DNA from: Diploptera punctata
Taxonomy: Eukaryota; Arthropoda; Insecta; Blattodea; Blaberidae
Assembly (NCBI GenBank): GCA_030220185.1
Contig: JASPKZ010007555.1
Coordinates: 245,001-309,000 of the forward strand
Length of the DNA: 64,000 nt
Reading direction: 5' to 3'
Part shown: positions 54,931 to 64,000 of the stretch, in pieces
Position numbering within the stretch: the first letter of the stretch is position 1
Layout of the letters: each line of letters opens with the position of its first letter
Position numbers and translations under genes: made by a program
Notes under the pieces: model-generated
Seen by the model: the letters and a program-made list of their open reading frames with translations, nothing else
Databases searched by the model: none
Told to the model about the DNA's origin: nothing

Positions 54931-55890
54931 ATTATTTGTATCGATATTCAAATGTTCATTATTTTTGTTGTAAGTATTATGTTTTATGACTTTTCTTGCA
55001 TTTAGATACCTTAATATATTATATATTGCAATATTTTACCGTGCTATTGGTTCAAAATAAGGAGTCAATGCATAGATTTTCAAACTTAATATACATTGGT
55101 AGATCCAAGATTTGTATGATACTATTTTTTTATTTCATTTATGTTTTGACGCGTTTGATCATCTTTAGTCATATAATATATCGATTTTTAACTTTTTTTA
55201 ACATCCCTTTAATTAAAATACCTCACATTTCTATACTAACAATATTTACAGTATATAAGCTTCATAATCTTAAAAACTAAATGTGAGATAATTATGAGAA
55301 TGTTTCCATTATTCCTTAGTTCTCCTATTAATTGCATTCTATTTAGTTGGTGATTTTGGCATTCACATATTGAACGATTAACGTTTCTTTTCTCCGCATG
55401 TTGGACCTGGAATTGTCAGCTGTATGAAATCGCTGAAAATATGATTTTATGTACCACGATCGATATAATAATTATTGCTTTGAATTGTTGAGTTGCTGTT
55501 AACTATATTTTAAGCTTACTCCTGGTAGAAGGTAAGAAGACCCTGTTTGTTGTCTCTTACAGTGTATTGTTCCATCTCTCTTGCCACTGTCGAATTCCCT
55601 TTTTCTAATTTCTATTATGATTAGAAGATTTCGGCAAGTTATCATGAACAGCCGGAAGATGATTTCCAGCGGCTGCTTTTGCCAACTTAATCAGAATCTT
55701 TGAGTATATCTACTTACCTATGTCTATTTTGGTTTGTATGTCTTGTGAAAATGAAACTAATATCTATTGCATGAATTATGAAGTAATAAATTGTGATGTT
55801 CTGGATTTTGATGAAATTCCAACCCAGCATTTGATGACTTAGGAAAATCACGAATAATTCCCCTAGTCAGGTTAGTCTACACGGGATTTG
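54931..55890. other. AT-rich stretch, no gene found
   Basis: A 94-codon ORF at 54996-55280 is Phe/Ile/Leu-rich, as expected by chance in AT-rich DNA. Nothing else was recognised. Confidence 0.5.
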
Positions 55891-55893
55891 AAC

Positions 55894-56262
55894 TCAATTA
55901 CCAGTCTGAATCGCTACCATCTGGTTAGAACATATTGTTAGGAAAGCTGATGAAGGAATGCTAACAGGAGCAGATATGAGATTTATGAGAACAGCTGAAT
56001 GTTTTGCTTGGACACAGTAAAATTGAAGATATCTTGAAATAATAAACCTAGACTCTATAGTTCCTTCCTTATGTTCAGTAATATTGGCTTCAGATAAAGG
56101 AATATGTCCAAAGCATGCATCCCCTAGATAGCCAAGACAAATTCTTGCTTTTATATCAGAAGGACGAAGACCACGCTTGTCATAAGACAATAACGATTCC
56201 ACTAGTTTCCAACACTTGAAATAGGCTATGTAATAATGGAATTTCATGTTATATACACACAA
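55894..56262 (-). other. Unassigned 122-codon ORF
   Basis: The minus-strand frame is open, with blocks such as CWKLVESLLSYDKRGLRPSD and ARICLGYLGDACFGHIPLSE. I do not recognise it. Its 3' part overlaps an opposite-strand LINE shard, and there is no splice or promoter evidence. It could be a chance ORF or an unrecognised TE protein. Confidence 0.25.
55930..56010 (+). pseudogene. RTE-like LINE shard
   Basis: The plus-strand frame has ADMRFMRTAECFAW and, in the next frame, GHSKIEDILK. Together these resemble the 'xMRFMRRTAGYxLxDHKxNEEIL' block of RTE-type ORF2 tails. It decays immediately afterwards. Confidence 0.5.
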
Positions 56263-56269
56263 ATATCAA

Positions 56270-57140
56270 TGACCTGTGAGTTTTAACTGATTTAGTTATA
56301 AAGTACTGTATTTACAATATAAAGTTTTCTTAACCGGAATTCGCTAGTTAATTCGAGTAGCTTCTCACATTTTGTCTTCACGATTCTATGTAATGATTTT
56401 GTTAACCAGGGGTATCTAGGTTGTTCTCACACTTGCTAATCGTTACATCATAGAGGAGTGACAAAATATAAAAATTTGGATACACAATTTTCAATACCTC
56501 GGTTGTTTAGTTTTATAATTTGCTACACAGGTTATTGCACATTTTAAAATGCGTATGCTCATATAAATGTTTGTCAATTATATGTTAACACGAGATGATG
56601 ATGTGGGGTATCATTAGGTTCATTTTCAAATTGTATTAAAATATATAAAAAGTAGGATAAATAAATGTTTATAAGTTTCTGAATTTCCTCGAAATATATA
56701 ATTTAACGCGTGATATGGGAGAGTTGGTAATCTTATATTCTAACTAAATTCCGCTGCCACAATGGACAGTTAAATTGAAGGAAAATGAATAGCATTTTAA
56801 ATCTATATACATTTTTTCTCGTATAAGATGAAAGAAGAATTAGAACAAAGAGATGCAGTATTTACGCCATGGGCACTGAGCTGGAAAAAATAGAAAATAA
56901 GCTGCGAGATTCTAGGAAATTACTATTTTCAGGTTATAGTTAAAAAGTTGCCTGTAGCAGTCAGCCAATCACCGTATTCTTCACATCAACGTTTCGTAAG
57001 AACAAAGAAGTTTTATATTTTATTAAATTTATGCGTTGCAACAATGTATCTTTTTTTAAATTTCAAAATATTATATTAGTACAGTATTAGCATTTGTATA
57101 ATCAGATTTTCTGTTAAAATAATTAGATAACATTTATGTG
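56270..57140. other. AT-rich stretch, no gene found
   Basis: No ORF, SINE head or TE protein was recognised. Confidence 0.5.
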
Positions 57141-57149
57141 GGCACTAAT

Positions 57150-57400
57150 GGGTTGTCGATCCCGGTGGACTAGTGGTTATCATTCTTGGCTCTGGTTCCA
57201 AGGTTCGCGTGTTCAAACCCGACCGTGATCAGTGGATTTTTCAGGGGTAAAAATCCTGCGTATGGGTTTCTTCGGAATCATGGTAACGTAAAATAACCTA
57301 AAGAAACAGGCCTCTGGCCATAATTTTTTGGCCCTTTTACGCCCAGATTTGAATTGTCACATTAATGAGTTTAGCTATTAAAAGGCGTCATTAAATGAAA
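57150..57400 (+). repeat. tRNA-derived SINE
   Basis: The head 'cggtggactagtggttatca' and B box 'gtgttcaaaccc' are followed by 'gggtttcttcggaatcatgg' and 'acgcccagatttgaattgtc'. Its head resembles 44385 and its body partly resembles 12305. Confidence 0.7.
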
Positions 57401-57734
57401 TAATAACACACTAATGGTTAACATTTAAACGGGGTTAGTAGTAAGAAGTACAGTATGCATTTTACAATACTTGGCGAAATAAATTTCATTCATCAGTTAG
57501 AGGGAAGATTGGAACTAATGATTGGATGAAATCAATTCTATTATAAATGTGGTCTTATACGCCTCTGGATTCAGGATTATAAGTTCGAATCGCGAAGGTC
57601 GATGGAATTTTGTGGATAACAAAAATCCGAGGACTCTGTCCATTCTAAGAGGGGGAGGGGAAAAAGATTATTACACATCCGCATATAAAGTATTGAATAA
57701 ATTATAACTTAAAATATGAAAAAAAAAAAATATT

Positions 57735-58065
57735 ACCCGGATGAGGTTTTTTCGGGGGTTTTCCTCACATGTAAGATAAATGTCGGGAAATTTTAGGCCC
57801 AAATGGTCCCTGAACTTCATCTGGCCATCAGTCATCCATATATTTGGGCTTGTTTATTATGAATGTATAAATGAATAACGTTTTGTCTTAAATGTCCATG
57901 TTGTCTTGGAGGTGGCCAGGCATTGAGCTGATCACTAATCCAGGAAGGCCTTGTGTGGTCAAAAGAGCATCTATGTGATTCAGAGTTGAAAGTCCTCTTT
58001 CTACAGGTCAAGTCTCTGTAACATCTAGGTCGCGTGGGACATGTAAGCATCTATAAAGGTAAAGA
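57735..58065 (+). repeat. SINE (family C), second copy
   Basis: The body matches 48570-48945: 'ttttcctcacatgtaagata', 'aatgtcgggaaa', 'ggcccaaatggtccc', 'gcattgagctgatcac' and 'ccaggaaggcc'. The tRNA head is not contiguous; a separate tRNA-like B box, 'aagttcgaatcgcg', lies upstream at about 57582. Confidence 0.8.
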
Positions 58066-58675
58066 GAGAGAGAACATAGATGTAAAAAACCAATGAAGCA
58101 AATTAATACCTACAATTCGAAGTTCTGATTTTAAGTTACTTAAATTATATTAAGTTATCGTTATTAAAATAAAGCGTAATGAACATTTTAATAATAGATT
58201 AATTTTTCTGGTACATATCGATAAATTGTTGAACCCCAAAATATTTATTTCAATCCCCATCCTTTCAATTTCTCATCACACATTGTATGACACGTTAATG
58301 GCAAAATTCTAGATGCAGGAGCTCACACAGTAAATATATGTATAGGACTAGTTAAATTTCGCTTAATAAACGTCTTATGTAGTGATATAGCTTATCACAT
58401 AATGGTAAATTGCTCCAATTAACAATATTGCATTGAATTATCTCATCATGTAACTTTTTTGCTATTTATTTATCGGACTGTTTGTAAAACGGTGATAAAT
58501 CAATCTCGTCATATAGATCTGTGTTGTGTAGGCATGCGTTGGAGTATATGTCAAACTTACATATCCGTGCTACAATGGTCGTAGGATGGTTTCTAGTTAC
58601 AGTCATTGTATTTAGTAAATTAAACATAGCAACTCAATATTCATTATTATAGGCCAATTATTAATATTTTTATTA

Positions 58676-58710
58676 TTATTATATTATATTATTATTATTA
58701 TTATTATTAT
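58676..58710. repeat. (ATT)n microsatellite
   Basis: An imperfect ATT run directly before a SINE. Confidence 0.9.
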
Positions 58711-58711
58711 C

Positions 58712-58900
58712 CCGCCCCGTGGCCGAGAGGTTTTAAGGCATGATGCCTTGGTGCAGAGCTACGGGACTTGAGCTGGTTCGAGTCCCCATGGAAGTCAGTA
58801 TGAGACCATTGCCAACCGTAAGTCAAGCTGTAGCTGTTTGCTAAATCCTTAGGGAATAACGATGTCAATGCATCTTCAGGTTGGCTGGACAGTTTTAAAA
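58712..58900 (+). repeat. SINE (family A), degenerate copy
   Basis: The head 'ccccgtggccgagaggtttt' and B box 'ggttcgagtcccc' match 27752. The body is diverged after about 58800. Confidence 0.7.
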
Positions 58901-58904
58901 GACG

Positions 58905-59135
58905 ACACAATCCAGTGTGGAATGAAATTTGCGGAGAATCAAAGGATGTGGACGATAGTGTAGGTAGTGAACGGAAACTTAAACTGCAAACCTTGATTTC
59001 AGGATACGCGCTTAAGAGACATTTTTAACGCTGACGAAACGGGACTGTTTTTTCTCGCGTTACCGCCGAAGTCGCTCATACATACTATACTTTGAACGGC
59101 AGCGGAACCACAATTAATCCAAGGTACAAAGACAT
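58905..59135 (+). pseudogene. pogo/Tigger-type transposase fragment
   Basis: A plus-strand frame contains RDIFNADETGLFFLALPPKS. NADETGLF is the signature around the first catalytic Asp of the DDE_1 domain in pogo/Jerky-type transposases. The fragment fades by about 59130. It is a different part of the protein from that at 21241-24425. Confidence 0.75.
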
Positions 59136-59139
59136 ATAA

Positions 59140-60270
59140 GGAACTCTATAATGTCATATTTTTAATTTTTATAATGCGGAATTTTGTCTAATGTGGAAAC
59201 AATTGGTCCCATGCGATTCCGCTTTGAGCAAGTTTTACTGTATATTGATAAATAAAACTAGCAATTCTGTTATCGTACCAACTCCCGAAATAGAAAAGAA
59301 CGAACAAGCGTATCATACGGGGTTAAGAAAAATAAAATAAAACTTAAGTCATTTTGTTTGTGGTGTTATTTTATTTGACTCTCCTATAAATTGATATCGG
59401 GAAGAGGCATGGTAATAATGGTTTTTCACGTCGCGTCGTTAAAATGTTGAAGGTAAAATAGTGATTGTACGTTTAAAACTCTAGCGTACATGAACTAACA
59501 ATAAGGACAATTTCAACTTAAAGTTTCTGCTAAATATATCGTCAATTATGTTTCGCTTTATCTTATCGATGATAATGTGGTACCGATATCAAAACAAAAT
59601 GGTGTGTCATATCATGAAACAAGAGTTTAAAGATGACTGCTTCTTCACATTCTAAATATTTGAAGGTAGCAGAAAAATACAAAACAGAAAATAATGTGTT
59701 AAGCGACAACATATGCTCTTCCAAATAAACGCCCAGACCAACATTTGTCATACGTGTTTATATTTACCTGCAATACGCTAATATTTTCCAAAAATAACTC
59801 CAAACATCTTTATAGAACAATGTTTTTGCATTGATTAAATGCATTTCAAAATAAAAACCAAACACACACAAATGATGTATCTCGTATAAATTACATATAT
59901 TATTTTCTTCTGAGTAGTGACATCACGGAGATGATCGGAAATCTTCGTTTGGCTTCGGCTCATGATCGATAATGGCATTTTTTTTTTCCGTTTTAAAATT
60001 CAATTGTTAAAAACTACTTGAAGAAGAGACGTGAAATTTTCATCACTGCATTTAATTGTAATAGCGGTTGCAGATATATATAATTTACTTAAATTTGTAT
60101 TATTGTACGGCCCTTGTAAATTGAAATGACGCTTATTATTAGTTCGCAGTGCCAATTTCACGAATGTCAAATTATAACATGCTAGAGTGACATACGTTCA
60201 ATCACAGTTTGAGCCACAATAATTAACCAAAAACCGTAAATCCTTTCCTATCAATCAACTTATATACCAA
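59140..60270. other. AT-rich stretch, no gene found
   Basis: No ORF or repeat signature was recognised. Confidence 0.5.
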
Positions 60271-60470
60271 TTTTCTGACCAATCCACATGTGTAAGATTA
60301 ACCATTTTAAGAGTAAAAAAATATCTGAGTCTGCATACTTGATGCGAGGGTCTTTAATTAGTTGTTGTATGCAAAGTATTCGTTATTACAGATTTAACAA
60401 ACAATATATTTGCGAGATACTATGAAAAATATATTAATCTACAGTCACAAATAGGTATATTCATTTAGAT

Positions 60471-60642
<172 letters not shown>

Positions 60643-61654
60643 TAAGGATTGGATCTTGTAACTAACTATATGCCAGGTTGTATGATCCATCAAATTCTGT
60701 AACAGCACATCTGCTGAAAATTCACTAAAATTCCTTACTAGAGTAATAACATTCTTTACTTTTAAGGATACGATTAAATAGCTGCTAGGTGTTAGCATGC
60801 CTTTCTTTTGCTTGTGCTCTTATAAGCTTATATTGCCTTTGGCTTAAATTATATTCAATAATTATAATAAGTAATGCCACTAGAGATTTCCAATTTATCT
60901 AGATAATTTGGAAATAAATAGTGGCATTTGTTAGGACTATTTAACGAATCAAATTAATACTCACAAATCATTATTTAAATATAGTTATTTTAAAATATTT
61001 ATATATTTAATGTAAACGGCGATGTTTGAAAACAAATGAGAAACGTTTGTTATGTTTCATTTGTTGATCACTGCAACCAGATCATATTATTTATTGCCAA
61101 AGAATCGCAATATTGTAAAAATGCACCCTAGTGAAGAAAAAATGAAACAACATACTGTTTATAACCAGCATTATAGGTTATTAATTCATTTCTGATGTCC
61201 TATGATGTAAATTATATTTTTCTGGAACGTAAAATCCTGTGAAATAATACGTTTAAGAAAGTGCAAATAGTGGTTTATTTGTATTGTGTTATAATAAATT
61301 ACTATGAATGTTTTTCTATTATATCTGGTTTACATTCGTGCACTATATATAGTCTGGTAGCCGTATTTCTTAGAGAGCCAGTCACTGCAAAATAATGCTC
61401 TGACCTATTCAGAATGTTAAAAAGTAGGAGATTTCTTTAATATGATAAACTTATTTTATAAATTCCAGGTGAAACACGACTGTGATTGGTTGTAAATCAA
61501 AATTCGTTGAAATGCGATTAGTCATTGACTCCCATTGGGGTATGAGTTAAATAGTCTAAATAAATTCACTTTCGTTGTAAGATTTTACTAGGAGTTGCGG
61601 TTTTGATGATTTCGAAAGTCGAAGAGTTTTCTTTCTTCTCTGTTTGGAGTTGTT

Positions 61655-61845
61655 TTAGACTACTTCATTTACTAGTTCCGATGCATTTTCCTCTGCTTGT
61701 TCCTTTAAATTTACTTTAGTAGCAAAAGCTAGTTCTTTGGATGAGGTTTTACGTCGAAGTTCTTCGGTCTTTCGCTTTTTACTTTTATTGCTACTATCTT
61801 CAAAACTGACACTAGGGCGCCCTCTTTGCTTTTTAGAGCTCTAGG
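61655..61845 (-). pseudogene. TE ORF N-terminal piece (KQRGRPSVSFEDSS motif)
   Basis: The minus-strand frame is open for about 63 codons: KKQRGRPSVSFEDSSNKSKK, then RKTEELR, then ELAFATKVNLKEQAEENASE, ending in a stop at 61655. The RGRPxxSFxxSSxxxKxRKTEELR motif introduces a recurrent TE-associated protein whose later part contains the LLDHT motif (compare 60620-60800). An in-frame TAG lies directly upstream and no start codon is present. Confidence 0.5.
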
Positions 61846-62915
61846 AGTATATATGCTAGGAACTAAAACACTGCACACTTTTCACTTTTAAGTATTTTGC
61901 TGCAGAACAGCGACACCTCTACACGATTTTTTTTTCACATAATATTTGGAGATACTGTCAATGTTTATAGAATTTAAAACAAATTGAAACAAATGTTTTA
62001 TTTGATTATCCCGACCTGCACCTGATTTTTCATGGAAAACTTCGTAGTGCCTTTCTAGATTTGTAGAATTCCGTAAGAGACCATCGAAAATTAAACAACT
62101 GGGTAATATGTGTGAAAGTTTAGATATTGGGTAGCTTAAAGAACTACCTTATTTCACGGGCATTGCATTACTGCTATCAGCTGCCAGTTATTGTAGCAAC
62201 AGGAAAATTCCCGACCTGAATGCAAGCGCACACACGCTCAGAGGCGGTAAGGCCATGCGTTATCTACACAACAAGAGTTCATTAAAGTGCTGCGTAAATA
62301 TAAATCTGCAAACTTTTGCAAACGGTTTCACCCGTGCCAGTTTAGCAACACTTCAAATTACACTCGGCCTTAGAAATTGTCGTGGGACATGGCGGCGAAA
62401 GCGTTATAACTCAAGGTAACTTTTTTAAAGTCCGAAATAAAAGTTAATTAATTTTATTATAATTCAGATGTGGGCTCTTTATCCGTGCATTAGCAAGAAG
62501 GTATAAGTTCATTTAACACAATTATAATGAGAGGCTTTAAAATAATTATCACAAATGTGTTAATAGTATGTCCAAAATGTGTCATAAAATTCCGTTTTTA
62601 TGATGCATAACTTCGCGACCTAATAATTAGGTCTAACAATTACTATAGAGAAAAATGTATTTGACAGAATGGTACCCCATTTATTTGTGTAGAGGACTGT
62701 TCAGGTTTTCCCCTTTAATGAAAAGTAAATATTTCGAATTTTGCCGATTTTTGTACATTCTGGATCACTGTGCAATCGACCGATTAAAATTGGAGATGGT
62801 TCCTTGTAAGCGCTACTCGGTAAATTAAAATATATAGTTAATATCTATTTCGAAAAATTTGCTATTGCTATTTAAAGGTACTCGTGTATTTAGAATAATC
62901 ATTATTATTAACATA
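61846..62915. other. Unassigned stretch
   Basis: It includes 'gcacagtgatccagaat' in reverse orientation at about 62755-62775, also present at 19190-19206, a small repeat of unknown type. No gene was recognised. Confidence 0.45.
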
Positions 62916-62917
62916 TA

Positions 62918-64000
62918 CACTGCTCAAAACAATTAGAGGAACACTATGAAATATGCAAAGATTTTTTCATTGGATAAAGGTACAAACATGAAATTAATAA
63001 AGTACATTATTTGTGGTTATTTATTTATTTATTTATTGCTCATGTCAGTAAAAACAAATGAATAACGCTGACAATTAACTTTTCAAATAATTCCGCTATG
63101 TAAGCAATTGAATCTTGTGCTTATTTTTCAAAGTTAAACACTCGTTATATAGAGTTAGTATCGTGTATGGCCTCCACGACATTCGATGACACTTTGGCAC
63201 CTTCGTGGCATGCTCCCAATAAGATTCTGGATTTCCTCTTGCGGGATATTCTCCCATTCCTCCTTCAGAGCATCTCCAAGTTGCTGCAGAGTTTGTGGAG
63301 CTTGATGTCGGTTCCTGACCTTCCTGTCTAGAAGATCCCACAAGTGTTCAATAGGGTTGAGGTCTGGGCTGACCGCTGGCCACTCCATTACCTCAATTTC
63401 ATTCCTTCTCAGGAAATCCCTGGTGACAGCCGCAGAATGTGCCCTGGCATTATCCTGCATAAAAAGAAATCCAGGGCCTACTCCAATGGCAGCAGGTACT
63501 ACTCTTCCAGAACGTGCTCGATATACCGGACAGCATTCAGTCGCTGGGGAACAAGTACAAGGTCCGTACGATTGTTGTACATAACTCCGGCCCACACCAT
63601 TATGGAACCTCCTCCGAATCTATCAATTTCCTGTACAGCCTCTGCAGAAAATCTTTCTCCTGGCCGTCCCCACACCCTCAATCGACCATCACAACGTGTA
63701 AGACGATACCTGGAATTCGTCCGAGAAGAGCACAGACTCCCACTGGTTCAGGTTCCAATCACCATGGTTTTCAGCATACGTACGTCTTGCTGCCTTATGC
63801 CCATTTGTTAAGCGTGGTTTTTTAACGGGCCTTTTTGGACGAATATTCTCTTTCCTTAATCTGTTCCTTATGGTTTGGTCTGAAACCCGGATTCCGGAAG
63901 CCATATGGAGGTCATTCTGCAGGTCTTTTGCAGTTTTTGTACGCTGTCGAAGAGCAGAAAGAACAACGTATCTGTCATCCTGAGGGCTTGTTTTAAATTT
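62918..64000 (-). mobile_element. Tc1-like (DD34E) transposon, truncated by the window edge
   Basis: The right terminus of the element, CACTGCTCAAAACAATTAGA, follows TA at 62916-62917. The minus-strand gene starts beyond 64000. The opposite inverted repeat is therefore not visible. Confidence 0.88.
63155..64000 (-). pseudogene. Tc1-like transposase, two frameshifts, start outside window
   Basis: The minus strand reads, from the edge, the second HTH region (ASGIRVSDQTIRNRLRKENI), then SVLFSDEF (first Asp, about 63735), then after a frameshift GRLRVWGRPGERF and GGGSIMVWAGVMYNNRTDLV, then after a second frameshift FMQDNARAHSA (second Asp) and AVSPDLNPIEHLWDLLDRKV (Glu). 34 residues separate the second Asp from the Glu, the Tc1 DD34E spacing. 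All three catalytic residues are present, but the frame is broken twice (about 63700 and 63515), so it is recently dead. Confidence 0.88.

Noticed and set aside
63344..63825. Plus-strand ORFs of 75-155 codons in the Tc1 element
   Set aside because: Antisense shadows of the minus-strand transposase, which carries all the conserved motifs.

Overview
This window looks like intronic DNA from a large, AT-rich insect genome. A cockroach- or termite-like polyneopteran is the likeliest source, but that is an inference from the repeat types, not a proof. The only host-gene sequence I can support is one 100-nt exon at 10388-10487 (+). It has a canonical acceptor and donor and encodes the [12 protein letters not shown]...[15 protein letters not shown] segment of the neuronal t-SNARE Syntaxin 1A. 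No neighbouring Syx1A exon was seen, so the introns on both sides appear to be more than 10 kb and more than 53 kb long. Nearly everything else is transposable-element (TE) debris.

Layout. 1-10 kb: a tRNA-derived SINE, palindromic MITEs, RTE-like LINE fragments, a dead mariner (4951-6217) with TA-flanked terminal repeats, the 3' end of an RNase H-bearing LINE split by an 850-bp insertion, a 164-bp tandem repeat, an intron-containing tRNA-Tyr-like pseudogene and a nearly perfect 112-bp-arm hairpin element. 10-20 kb: the Syx1A exon, then a 3.4-kb hAT (13443-16822, 8-bp target duplication) carrying a SINE with its own 15-bp target duplication, a Helitron-like fragment and a Harbinger-like element. 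20-29 kb: a pogo-type element (21093-24765) split by a hAT (21383-24292) that itself holds LINE fragments with nested insertions, then a Jockey-type gag pseudogene. 29-35 kb: a 5.2-kb TTAA-flanked Kolobok-like transposon. The upstream part of its transposase has been replaced by about 35 near-identical 105-bp units, each a copy of the segment carrying the GDGD motif. 35-41 kb: an RTE insertion with a 13-bp target duplication, a short hAT with a mariner-like element inserted just before its stop codon, and a Helitron containing a second mariner-like copy. 41-50 kb: SINEs, a second Helitron-like copy, a MITE and a 2-kb foldback element in which the SWIM-type end of a transposase gene is duplicated head to head. 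50-64 kb: another RTE, a CR1-type reverse transcriptase split by a 1.4-kb insertion, more SINEs, a pogo remnant, a TE-encoded ORF family with RGRP and LLDHT motifs, and a Tc1-like DD34E transposon running off the right edge.

There is no operon-like cooperation between genes here. The interest lies in the nested insertion history, which can be read from target-site duplications, and in the amplified transposase segment at 30.7-34.4 kb, the best candidate for something undescribed.
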